Shown here: in pieces, positions 26,429 to 35,218 of the stretch
How the letters are laid out: every line of letters starts with the position of its first letter
How positions within the stretch are numbered: the first letter of the stretch is position 1
Assembly: GCF_012524115.1 (NCBI RefSeq)
Contig: NZ_JAAZWB010000081.1
Span: 164,273-228,272 of the forward strand
Length of the DNA stretch: 64,000 nt
Reading direction: 5' to 3'
From: Bacillus sp. RO1
GTDB taxonomy: Bacteria > Bacillota > Bacilli > Bacillales > Bacillaceae_I
Notes under the pieces: model-generated
The model's database searches: none
Seen by the model: the letters and a program-made list of their open reading frames with translations, nothing else
What the model was told of the DNA's origin: nothing
Program-made: the position numbers and the translations under genes

Positions 26429-26456
26429 TAGACGACTGTGCAGAAGGGGAGGTTAC
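26429..26456 (-). promoter_or_regulatory. ECF-type autoregulatory promoter
   Basis: Minus strand GTAACC, 16-base spacer, CGTCTA, immediately upstream of the sigma gene. The AAC and CGTC words are typical of Bacillus ECF promoters. Confidence 0.7.
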
Positions 26457-26494
26457 TTTTTTGTGATAATAGCTTGAAAATGCCATTCTGTATA

Positions 26495-26541
26495 AATTAA
26501 AAAATACCGAATGGCCAATTGATGGCGTCCGGTATTTTTTA
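26495..26541. terminator. bidirectional hairpin
   Basis: AAAAAATACCG and CGGTATTTTTT flank a smaller inner stem. No clear gene on either side needs it. Confidence 0.5.
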
Positions 26542-26605
26542 TGTAGAACAGGCCCTGGGTTAATGGTGATGGAGTCTATAAAGGTAAGATAGATGGGAGT
26601 GTACT

Positions 26606-26812
26606 ATGCCAAAAGAGGATGTAAGGTGGGAGAGGCCTGTACCAAAAATTTATTATAAACATTATGCACTTACTTTTGATTGGGATTGGCGGCTTACTGC
26701 TTTAAGAATGAACAGTTTATCCTGGGCAGTCAGCATTCTCCAGCTTTTCACTTTAATTTTCATTAGTGGTTTCCCCTCTTTCGTATTTTTCTGCTATGTT
26801 TCTATACTTTAA
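26606..26812 (+). CDS. possible small membrane protein
   Basis: A 68-codon frame beginning after GGGAGTGT. It has a hydrophobic C-terminal half (WAVSILQLFTLIFISGF). No family recognised; it may be chance. Confidence 0.3.
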   Translation: MPKEDVRWERPVPKIYYKHYALTFDWDWRLTALRMNSLSWAVSILQLFTLIFISGFPSFVFFCYVSIL

Positions 26813-27072
26813 AAATACCTTTTTTTTACTTGATATAAACAACAAAAATTCCTACATTTTCCGCGCTAGATTGCACGATTCAAGGAGGTTTTTAGCGAAT
26901 AATCGCACTGAGTGAAGATTAAGGAATATCTATTTTGGAAAAATAATATAATATTTTACTATTTTATCCTTCTTTCTAGCGTGATAAAATTAGTTGGTAA
27001 AGTTTGAAACCTTACGGAGTTAATCTACGTATAACTCATATAAGGTTACATAATAATGAGGAGGAAATAAGG

Positions 27073-27498
27073 ATGAAACGTACAGCAGAGATAGTTATGA
27101 CAGTCATTGCAGTGATTATTAGTGGATTGACGGCACTTTTTGGAGTTTTGATGAACTTGGGAATGTCCGATCCTGAATTTACAGAAGTAATGGAAGAGGA
27201 AATGGCGGCAGATCCGGCTATGGAAGGCATGGATATGGGTGGTTTCATGGATTTATTGTCTATGGCAGGTCCAACGTTACTAACAGTTGGAATCATCTCT
27301 TTAATCCTAGGGGTTATTGGGATCATTGCCCTTAAAGGAAACAAAAAACCTGTACTTGCAGGTATCATGTTAATTCTAGCAGCGCTAGTCATCGGTATAG
27401 GGACAATTGGTTTTGGAATCATACCAGCAGTCCTATACTTGATTGCGGGAATCATGGCATTTGTTAGAAAGCCTAAAGTAACGGAACAACATATTTAA
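27073..27498 (+). CDS. DUF4064 family membrane protein
   Basis: A 141-residue protein with a membrane segment at 5-30, an acidic loop (SDPEFTEVMEEEMAADP) and three more segments. The start at 27073 follows GAGGAGG; upstream extension is not needed. The layout matches DUF4064. Function unknown. Confidence 0.75.
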   Translation: MKRTAEIVMTVIAVIISGLTALFGVLMNLGMSDPEFTEVMEEEMAADPAMEGMDMGGFMDLLSMAGPTLLTVGIISLILGVIGIIALKGNKKPVLAGIMLILAALVIGIGTIGFGIIPAVLYLIAGIMAFVRKPKVTEQHI

Positions 27499-27521
27499 AG
27501 AGCAGAAGGGAAAAGCACTTC

Positions 27522-27553
27522 AACCCATTTGGGTCATGGTGCCTGTCCCTTCA
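27522..27553. repeat. REP-like dispersed repeat copy
   Basis: GGGTCATGGTGCCTGTCCC, the reverse form of the GGGGACAGGCAC core. Confidence 0.55.
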
Positions 27554-27569
27554 CTACACTTCACAACAA

Positions 27570-27604
27570 AAAGGCCTCGTAACCCGAGGCCTTTTCTTTT
27601 TGTC
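27570..27604. terminator. terminator
   Basis: AAAAAGGCCTCG, loop, CGAGGCCTTTT, between the DUF4064 gene and the small minus-strand gene. Confidence 0.85.
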
Positions 27605-27634
27605 TGTCTGTTTTTCTTAGCTGTGTATCAAGAT

Positions 27635-27811
27635 TTAATAAGATAAATCTTGAATTTTCGTTCTGCATTGAATTGCTTCTAGCCTATGGGATTCCGCTTT
27701 TTCCACCAGCTGCTGCTTCATGACCTTGTCGAGACAATCTCCAGCAATGACAGTGTAATAGTGGGACCTCATATTGTGCCAGAAGTACTGTAAATTTCTT
27801 ACCGTCTTCAT
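27635..27811 (-). CDS. small conserved-looking protein
   Basis: A 58-residue product beginning MKTVRNLQYFWHNM and ending KIQDLSY, starting seven bases after AAAAGGAGG. Length and high charge resemble small Bacillus regulators, but no family is recognised. It ends close to the terminator at 27570. Confidence 0.6.
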   Translation of the reverse strand: MKTVRNLQYFWHNMRSHYYTVIAGDCLDKVMKQQLVEKAESHRLEAIQCRTKIQDLSY

Positions 27812-28037
27812 AGAAGGACCTCCTTTTCACTCATAAATCAACGGAGGTTAGTGCGGGTAACTGGCTAACTGGCCTGCTTTAAAATACAGACTGAAGTCCC
27901 TATAGTTTTGCGTCACTAGCTTTCACTAGTTTTGCCTTTTTCCATGATTTATGAAAAGTACATTCCTATTGTAGTCTTTTAGGCGGTGTAATGACATAGG
28001 ACTTTAGAAGTATTTAGGCATATTTTGTCGAAGGTGA

Positions 28038-28088
28038 GCTGGGGGGACAGGCACATCAACTCGCATGGATCACCGTGCCTGTCCCTAA
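28038..28088. repeat. complete REP-like palindrome
   Basis: GGGGACAGGCAC, about 18 bases, GTGCCTGTCCC. This is the clearest two-armed member of the family and shows that single-armed copies are half units. Confidence 0.75.
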
Positions 28089-28145
28089 AACCCAAAAAAC
28101 CAATTGAAAACTTTCAGAATTCATAGTATGTTATAAGTAGATTAT

Positions 28146-28260
28146 TGGTAGCGTTTGCATAAATTTGTAGGTTTATAGTTGTGGGGCTGCTTTTTGTGCA
28201 ATTATGTGCAAACGGTTCCGCAATTCGGTGAACCCTATCTACAAGTGCAAACGCTTCCAC
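28146..28260. promoter_or_regulatory. three cre/LacI-type operators upstream of amylopullulanase
   Basis: GCAAACG-type sites at 28149-28160 (reverse), TGCAAACGGTTCCGCA at 28207-28222 and TGCAAACGCTTCCA at 28246-28259. They fit the CcpA cre consensus or a MalR-like LacI-family operator. This suggests sugar-responsive control of the gene at 28325. The rest of 27812-28324 shows only the REP-like palindrome. Confidence 0.65.
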
Positions 28261-28324
28261 AAATTAGCAAGTCAGTCATCACGATCAATGATGTTGAGAT
28301 CAAGATAACGAAAGGGGCAGGGAT

Positions 28325-31300
28325 ATGAAAAGAAGGTTTCAAAGGGGTATGGCTGTACTACTTTCTGTTCTTCTGGTTGTTTCCATGTTTGCGGGCTATC
28401 TACCAACAAGAGCGGTGGCCGAGACGGGAAATAAGAGGATAGAACTTAGCTACGAGCGGCCAGATGGAAATTATGCGGGCTGGAATCTGTGGGTCTGGGG
28501 AACTGGTGTGAAGGACGACCAGATAGACTTTACAGAAGTAAAGGAAGGCATTGCCTATGCTAACATTGCAGTAAGTGAAAATGCAGATAAAGTTGGCTTC
28601 ATTGTTCGTAAGGGCAACTGGGAAGAGAAGGACACTGAAAAAGATCGGTCGATAACGGTCAATAAAATCGACGACATCACCAAAGTACACGTTACAAGTC
28701 AGCAGGAACAATTTATGCAAATTCCTGACGGCAGTGCACCTGTTGTCGCGGACGGAAGCGCAGACTTCTTTTTCCGTGATAAAGACTTATACGCAACAGG
28801 TGAAATGGACAAGATCGAAAAAGTGGAGCTTTCCATACTTGGTGAAAAATATGTAATGAATGCAGAGCCGGAAAATGAGCGTTTTACTTATACGGTGAAC
28901 GACCTCCCTACAGGCGAGCATGAATATACTTATTTTGTAACAGTGAATGGAGAAACAAAAGAAATTACTGATCCATATAACACAGTGGATGGCAAATCCG
29001 TTGTCGAGTACTTGGCGTCAGACTTAAAAGTGACCGGTTCTGTTACCCCGGCTATGGTTGATTATAACCAGAACGCCGTCGTGACAGTGGACATCGAATC
29101 TGAAACTGAAACCAAAATCCGTGAGATGTCTATTAATCTATCAGAAATCGGTGGCAAAGAGAAAGTAACGATTGATCCTGCACTGAATGAAGTGACTGTC
29201 GCGGTCAAGCAAAGTGTGACAGCGGGTGTGAAAACCTTGCCGGTCACAGCGATTGATGAATTCGGTAATCGCCACGAGGGAACTGTTCAGTTGGAAGTGA
29301 AGGCTCGAACAATTACTGGCGAAGAGGCGGATTTTGACTGGGATGAAGCAGTTGTTTATTTTATGCTAACAGATCGATTCTTTGACGGGGATACATCTAA
29401 CAATGATCCGCATGGAATTGGTTATGACACAAGCAAGTCTGGTACATACCAGGGCGGGGATTTTAAAGGAATTACGCAAAAGCTTGATTACTTGGACGAG
29501 CTTGGAATCAATACAATCTGGATCAGCCCGGTTGTTGATAATATCAAATATGATGTTCGACACAACGACGGACCGGATACTCCATATTATGCATACCACG
29601 GCTATTGGGCAGATAACTTCGGGGAATTGAACCCGCATTTCGGCTCGATGGCGGACTTCCATGCCTTAATTGATGCGGCACATGAACGCGGTATTAAGAT
29701 TATGGTGGATGTAGTGCTGAATCACACAGGATATGGATTGAAACCAGGCGACAGTAGCAGTGTGGCGAACTTCCCTACAAATGAGGACCGTGCACGTTTC
29801 GACGGGATGCTTCGTAATGGCGGGTCAGACACAGTTCGCGGCGAGCTTGCAGGCCTTCCGGATTTCCTTACCGAAAATAAGGAAGTACGCGAGCAGGTTG
29901 TAAAATGGCAGACAGACTGGATCGAAAAGTCCAGAACGGCTAAAGGAAACACTATCGATTATTTCCGTGTCGACACGGTTAAACATGTGGAAGACACTAC
30001 TTGGATGGCATTCAAAAATGCTCTAACGAAAGAGATGCCAGAGCACAAGCTGATTGGGGAAGCATGGGGAGCAAATATCAATGATGACCAAGGCTACCTG
30101 AACAGCGGAATGATGGACTCTTTACTGGATTTTGATTTTAAAAACTATGCTCGTGACTTTGCAAACGGGCAGCTAGATGCGGTTCAGCAAAAGCTTGAGG
30201 CGCGTAACAGCAAATTGAACAATACAGCAACATTAGGTCAATTTTTAGGAAGCCATGATGAGGACCGTTTCTATGAGATGGTTGGAGGAGACCTAGGGAA
30301 GTATCAAGTGGCAGCATCCCTTCAGTTGACCTCAAAAGGGCAGCCGGTTATTTATTACGGAGAAGAGTTGGGCTTACCTGGTAAGAACGATTATCCGTAT
30401 TATACCAACCGCCAAAACATGCCTTGGGATGACGTAGAAGGAAATGATGTTTTAGAGCACTATCAAAAGGTACTGGACTTCCGTAATGAAAATCCAAACA
30501 CGTTTGCCAAAGGAGACCGCAAGAAGGTAGCGGGATCTGACAGTGACAAATACCTTATCTTCTCACGTACTTATGGGGAAAATGCAGTTTATGTAGGTTT
30601 AAATACTGCCACTACTGCAAAAGAAGTAACCCTGAACTTCGGTTCCTCCGAAGCAGTGGTAACGGACCACTATTCCGGTCAAGAGTATCAAGCAAATGAA
30701 GAAGGGCAAGTGAGTTTCACGATTCCAGCGATGGAAGACGGCGGAACGGTATTGCTTGAAGTGGTTGGCGGAGCTCCACCAGTGGAAGAAGAACCAACAG
30801 AACCAGGTGAAATCGGCGAAAACACGCTTCGCATTCACTATCAACGCACAGACAATAGCTACGAAAACCTTGGCCTATGGCTATGGGGAGACGTGGCAGC
30901 ACCATCTCAAAACTGGCCATCAGGCGGTACTCCTTTTGAAGCTGAAAATGTGACAGAATATGGTGCGTATATTGATGTAGAGCTTGCAGAAGGAGCTCAA
31001 AATGTCGGTTTCCTTGTCCTTAATACCACGAATGGAGATAAGGATGGCGGAGATAAGGGCGTTGAACTTTTTAGTCCAGACCTAAATGAGGTATGGATCA
31101 AACAAGGCTCTGACGAAGTATTTTTATTTGAGCCGGTGGAGTTGCCTGCAAATACGGTCCGCATTCATTACGAAAGAACAAACGCCGACTATGACGGTTG
31201 GGGATTATGGAATTGGAAGGATGTAGAGTCGCCGTCTGACGGCTGGCCGAACGGTGCCACAGATGCTGCAGGCATTGGCAAATACGGTGCTTACTACGAC

Positions 31301-34084
31301 ATCAAACTAAAAGAAGATGCAAATGAAATCGGCTTCCTCTTTGTAAACAAGCAATCGGGGGCACAAACGGGAGATATTAATTTTGATATGCTGAAACAAT
31401 ACAACCAACTTTTTGTAAAAGAGGGCGAAGATAAGGCCTACACGAATCCTTATGGAACAGTGCCATTGGCGCTTGTGTCTGGAGAAGTATTATCCGATAA
31501 ACTGATTACCCTAACTTTTACAAAAACAGATGGATTAGACATAACAGATTTGAAAGAGCAGTTGAAGATTGTCGATGTAGATGGAAAGGATGTATCCTTC
31601 ACAGATATAACAATTGAAGGCGAAAAGACAGTCCATGTTCACGGTGAGTTTGACTTAGAGAAGCTTCCATTCAATGTTACTTATGGTGATGTGACGGTTT
31701 CTGCAAAATCAGGCTGGAAGCTAATTGACGAAATGTATGCTTATGAAGGCAAGCTAGGAGCGGAATTGCATGAAGACGGAACGGCTACGTTAAAAGTGTG
31801 GTCGCCAAAAGCGGACAATGTGTCTGTGGTGCTTTATGACAAGGATGACCAAAATGAGGTTGTCGATACCATTCAAATGGTCAAAGGGGACCGCGGTGTT
31901 TGGTCTGTAAAACTAGCAGAAGATAATACAGGCCTTGATAGTTTAAAAGGTTACTATTACCATTATGAAATTACACATGGTGATGTAACGAATCTTGCAT
32001 TGGACCCTTATGCAAAATCCATGGCAGCATGGAACAATGAAGCAGGGGATAAAGTAGGAAAAGCGGCGATAGTTGATGTTACTTCTATCGGACCTGAGCT
32101 TGATTATGCCGACATTCCTGGTTTTGAAAAGAGAGAAGACACCATCATTTACGAGGTGCATGTACGTGACTTCACATCTGACCCGAACATTGCGGAAGAC
32201 CTGAAAGCACAATTTGGTACATTTGCTTCTTTCGTAGAAAAATTGGATTATATTGAGGAACTTGGTGTGACACACATTCAGTTGCTTCCTGTAATGAGTT
32301 ACTATTTTAGTAATGAATTCGAATCTGGTGAACGTATGCTTGAGTATGCTTCCACTGATACGAACTACAACTGGGGTTACGACCCTCACGGTTATTTCTC
32401 CCTATCCGGTATGTATTCGGAGAACCCAGAGGATCCGGAACTGAGAATTAAAGAATTTAAGAATCTAATTAAAGAGATTCATAAGCGCGACATGGGTGTG
32501 GTACTCGATGTGGTGTTCAACCATACGGCACAGGTTCACATTTTTGAGGATCTGGTACCTAATTACTACCACTTCATGGATGCAGACGGAACGCCTAGAA
32601 CAAGCTTTGGTGGCGGACGTCTTGGTACGACACATGAAATGTCCCGTCGTGTACTGGTAGATTCCATCAAGCATTGGGTGGACGAGTACAAAGTGGACGG
32701 ATTCCGCTTTGATATGATGGGAGACCATGATGCAGAAAGTATCCAAATGGCTTATGATGAAGCGAAAAAATTGAACCCGAATATCGTGATGATCGGTGAA
32801 GGCTGGGTAACATTCGCTGGTGACGAAGGCGAGCCGGTTCAAGCTGCGGACCAGCAATGGATGAAAGATACAGAAGCAGTCGGAAGCTTCTCTGATGAAT
32901 TCCGTAACGAATTGAAATCTGGCTTTGGAAGCGAGGGTCAGCCTCGATTCATCACAGGCGGCGCGCGAAACGTACAGCAAATTTTCGACAACATTAAAGG
33001 ACAGCCGTATAACTTTGAAGCAGATGACCCAGGTGATGTGGTTCAATACATTGCCGCACATGACAACTTAACATTACATGATGTTATTGCGCAATCTATC
33101 AAAAAAGACCCGGAAATTCCGGAAAACAGTTTAGAGATTCATAAACGTATTCGTATAGGAAATGCGATGGTATTGACGTCTCAAGGGACAGCATTCTTAC
33201 ATGCTGGCCAGGAGTTTGGTCGCACGAAGCAGTGGAGAGCGGAGGCAGCGGAGGCACCATATAAGTCTACTTATATGACAGATTCTGAAGGTAACCCGTT
33301 TACCTATCCGTACTTTATCCACGATTCCTATGATTCATCAGATATCATCAACCGAATTGATTGGGAAAAGGCAACAGATGCTGAGAAATATCCAGTAAAT
33401 AACGTAACTCGTGAATACACAACAGGTTTAATAGAGTTACGTCGTTCTTCCGATGCATTCCGTTTAGGCGACCGTGCGCTGGTGGATTCGAATGTAACGA
33501 TGATTGATGCACCTGAAATTAAGGAACAAGATCTAGTTGTTGCGTTCAAGAGTGTTTCCACGGCTGGTGTGGAGTATTACACATTCATTAATGCGGATAC
33601 TTCTAGTAGAACACTGACGTTGGGGCAGGATTTGACGGCTGGTGTGGTTGTAGTGGATGCGGATGAAGCAGGAGTGGCTGAGGTTTCTGAGCAAAGCGGT
33701 TTTGAACTGACTGCAGAAGGCATCACACTTGAACCATTGACGACGGTTGTGGTGAGAGTTGGGGAGCAGGAAGGAACAGACCCTGGTGACGGGGACGGAA
33801 ATCCTGGCGATGGCACACCGGGTGACGGGGATGGTAACACGCCTCCTGGCAACGGAAATGGTGATGGTGGCAACCCTGGTACCCCTCCTGGAAAAGGCGG
33901 GGAAAACCCTGGCAAAGACAATGGGAAAACACCTCCTGGAAAAGGTGGAGAGAGCCCTGGCAAAGGCAATAAGCTTCCTGTCACAGCAACATCTTCATTC
34001 AATTTCATCATGCTTGGAACGGTGATGGTAGTGTTTGGTGGCGTATTGTATCTGGGGAGAAGAAGGATGAAATTTAGTAAGTAA
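28325..34084 (+). CDS. wall-anchored amylopullulanase, two GH13 domains
   Basis: A 1919-residue secreted polysaccharide hydrolase. Signal peptide about 1-32. A CBM41/PUD starch-binding module lies at about 38-130. The first GH13 (alpha-amylase-type) domain has VDVVLNHTGY, D550 in FRVDTVKH, E579 in IGEAWG and D645 in SHDED. Two further PUD modules follow (IHYQRTDNSY, IHYERTNADY). A CBM48-type module precedes the pullulanase-type GH13 domain, with YNWGYDPHGYFS, D1463 in FRFDMMGDHD, E1492 in IGEGW and D1580 in AAHDN. A Gly/Pro/Asp-rich wall spacer leads to the LPVTA sorting signal (1884-1888), membrane segment and RRR tail. It should cleave alpha-1,4 and alpha-1,6 bonds of starch at the cell surface. 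cre-like sites lie upstream. Confidence 0.95.
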   Translation: MKRRFQRGMAVLLSVLLVVSMFAGYLPTRAVAETGNKRIELSYERPDGNYAGWNLWVWGTGVKDDQIDFTEVKEGIAYANIAVSENADKVGFIVRKGNWEEKDTEKDRSITVNKIDDITKVHVTSQQEQFMQIPDGSAPVVADGSADFFFRDKDLYATGEMDKIEKVELSILGEKYVMNAEPENERFTYTVNDLPTGEHEYTYFVTVNGETKEITDPYNTVDGKSVVEYLASDLKVTGSVTPAMVDYNQNAVVTVDIESETETKIREMSINLSEIGGKEKVTIDPALNEVTVAVKQSVTAGVKTLPVTAIDEFGNRHEGTVQLEVKARTITGEEADFDWDEAVVYFMLTDRFFDGDTSNNDPHGIGYDTSKSGTYQGGDFKGITQKLDYLDELGINTIWISPVVDNIKYDVRHNDGPDTPYYAYHGYWADNFGELNPHFGSMADFHALIDAAHERGIKIMVDVVLNHTGYGLKPGDSSSVANFPTNEDRARFDGMLRNGGSDTVRGELAGLPDFLTENKEVREQVVKWQTDWIEKSRTAKGNTIDYFRVDTVKHVEDTTWMAFKNALTKEMPEHKLIGEAWGANINDDQGYLNSGMMDSLLDFDFKNYARDFANGQLDAVQQKLEARNSKLNNTATLGQFLGSHDEDRFYEMVGGDLGKYQVAASLQLTSKGQPVIYYGEELGLPGKNDYPYYTNRQNMPWDDVEGNDVLEHYQKVLDFRNENPNTFAKGDRKKVAGSDSDKYLIFSRTYGENAVYVGLNTATTAKEVTLNFGSSEAVVTDHYSGQEYQANEEGQVSFTIPAMEDGGTVLLEVVGGAPPVEEEPTEPGEIGENTLRIHYQRTDNSYENLGLWLWGDVAAPSQNWPSGGTPFEAENVTEYGAYIDVELAEGAQNVGFLVLNTTNGDKDGGDKGVELFSPDLNEVWIKQGSDEVFLFEPVELPANTVRIHYERTNADYDGWGLWNWKDVESPSDGWPNGATDAAGIGKYGAYYDIKLKEDANEIGFLFVNKQSGAQTGDINFDMLKQYNQLFVKEGEDKAYTNPYGTVPLALVSGEVLSDKLITLTFTKTDGLDITDLKEQLKIVDVDGKDVSFTDITIEGEKTVHVHGEFDLEKLPFNVTYGDVTVSAKSGWKLIDEMYAYEGKLGAELHEDGTATLKVWSPKADNVSVVLYDKDDQNEVVDTIQMVKGDRGVWSVKLAEDNTGLDSLKGYYYHYEITHGDVTNLALDPYAKSMAAWNNEAGDKVGKAAIVDVTSIGPELDYADIPGFEKREDTIIYEVHVRDFTSDPNIAEDLKAQFGTFASFVEKLDYIEELGVTHIQLLPVMSYYFSNEFESGERMLEYASTDTNYNWGYDPHGYFSLSGMYSENPEDPELRIKEFKNLIKEIHKRDMGVVLDVVFNHTAQVHIFEDLVPNYYHFMDADGTPRTSFGGGRLGTTHEMSRRVLVDSIKHWVDEYKVDGFRFDMMGDHDAESIQMAYDEAKKLNPNIVMIGEGWVTFAGDEGEPVQAADQQWMKDTEAVGSFSDEFRNELKSGFGSEGQPRFITGGARNVQQIFDNIKGQPYNFEADDPGDVVQYIAAHDNLTLHDVIAQSIKKDPEIPENSLEIHKRIRIGNAMVLTSQGTAFLHAGQEFGRTKQWRAEAAEAPYKSTYMTDSEGNPFTYPYFIHDSYDSSDIINRIDWEKATDAEKYPVNNVTREYTTGLIELRRSSDAFRLGDRALVDSNVTMIDAPEIKEQDLVVAFKSVSTAGVEYYTFINADTSSRTLTLGQDLTAGVVVVDADEAGVAEVSEQSGFELTAEGITLEPLTTVVVRVGEQEGTDPGDGDGNPGDGTPGDGDGNTPPGNGNGDGGNPGTPPGKGGENPGKDNGKTPPGKGGESPGKGNKLPVTATSSFNFIMLGTVMVVFGGVLYLGRRRMKFSK

Positions 34085-34089
34085 TTTAG

Positions 34090-34135
34090 AAAGAGTGTGG
34101 GCTGGCGTGAAAGCGTTAGGTTCACACTCTTTTTT
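34090..34135 (+). terminator. terminator after amylopullulanase
   Basis: AAGAGTGTGGGC, loop, TTCACACTCTTTTTT. Confidence 0.8.
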
Positions 34136-34211
34136 GATTGCAGAAATGTCTTCATTCCTGACATCCTGTTATGGTACGATATGGGAAAACATAAAGGGAG
34201 TTAGCCCCACC

Positions 34212-35135
34212 ATGCAAAACACCAAATACTATTTAGCGCTTTTCCTCATCATGATTTTCTGGGGCATGAACGTTCCTCTAGTGAAAATACTTGTGGAGAA
34301 CTTGAGTCCGATTACCATGACGGCTTTCCGTGTCATGACAGCAGGAATTACCGTTTTTATGATTCTAGCGATTTTCAAGCTTGTAAGGCTACCAACAAAA
34401 AGAGAAGCCAACTATATCTTACTGGCTACTTTTCTAAATGTGGTCTGCCATCATTATTTTTTATCCCTTGGACTGAAAGGGACTACAGGGACTAATGCAG
34501 GGATCATTTTGGGAGCGGGCCCAATCTTAACGGCCCTGATTGCGACTGTCCTCATTAAAAAGAAGACAAATATCCTAAGATGGACCGGTTTCATCCTTGG
34601 CGGAGCTGGTGTTACCATTACCATCTTAGTTGGAAGCAATGGCATATCTGAAGTTAACATAGGAGATGTCTATGTTTTCCTGTCCATATTAACCCAAGCC
34701 TTCAGCTTCATCCTTATAAGTAAACTTGCAAAAACATTGGATCCTCGTCTGTTGACGGGATACATGCTGGTCATAGGCGCAGGGATTTTACTAATTATAG
34801 GGGCGCTGACAGAACCGGGAGCGGTAAGGGAGTTTACGCTTTTACCGGGTAAGATATGGCTGGCATTCTTTATATCTGCCATTATTGCAACCGCACTTGG
34901 TCATATGTCTTATAACTTTATCATTGGAAAAATTGGTCCGGCAGAAGCATCCATTTTTCTAAACTTCACTCCATTTTTTGCCCTCATCGGATCTGTCTTT
35001 TTGCTCGGTGAAAAAGTAACCTATTTTCACATGATCGGTCTTGTGCTGATTGTGGTAGGTGTGTTATTGGGATCCGGGGCTTTGGAAGGGCGACATACTG
35101 GCTCAGTTAACCAATTTCGAGGAGTAGAAAGGTAA
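34212..35135 (+). CDS. EamA family DMT transporter
   Basis: A 307-residue ten-segment drug/metabolite transporter. FWGMNVPLVKI, SPITMTAFRVMTAG, GTTGTNAGIILGAGPI and, in the second repeat, GHMSYNFIIGKIGPAEASIFLNFTPFFALI are characteristic. The start at 34212 follows AAAGGGAG; upstream frame overlaps the terminator. Substrate unknown. Confidence 0.85.
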   Translation: MQNTKYYLALFLIMIFWGMNVPLVKILVENLSPITMTAFRVMTAGITVFMILAIFKLVRLPTKREANYILLATFLNVVCHHYFLSLGLKGTTGTNAGIILGAGPILTALIATVLIKKKTNILRWTGFILGGAGVTITILVGSNGISEVNIGDVYVFLSILTQAFSFILISKLAKTLDPRLLTGYMLVIGAGILLIIGALTEPGAVREFTLLPGKIWLAFFISAIIATALGHMSYNFIIGKIGPAEASIFLNFTPFFALIGSVFLLGEKVTYFHMIGLVLIVVGVLLGSGALEGRHTGSVNQFRGVER

Positions 35136-35158
35136 TGGGTATTGGGTCTTCTAAATAA

Positions 35159-35212
35159 AAATCAAAAAAACCGGGCAAAAGGATCAAATCCTCTGTCCGG
35201 CTTTTTGATAAA
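35159..35212. terminator. bidirectional terminator between converging genes
   Basis: AAAAAACCGGGCA, loop, TGTCCGGCTTTTT. Confidence 0.75.
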
Positions 35213-35218
35213 TATTAC

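Noticed and set aside
33577..34164. 195-codon Pro-rich minus-strand frame
   Set aside because: Antisense of the Gly/Pro-rich wall spacer of the amylopullulanase; GC-skewed repeats keep it open.
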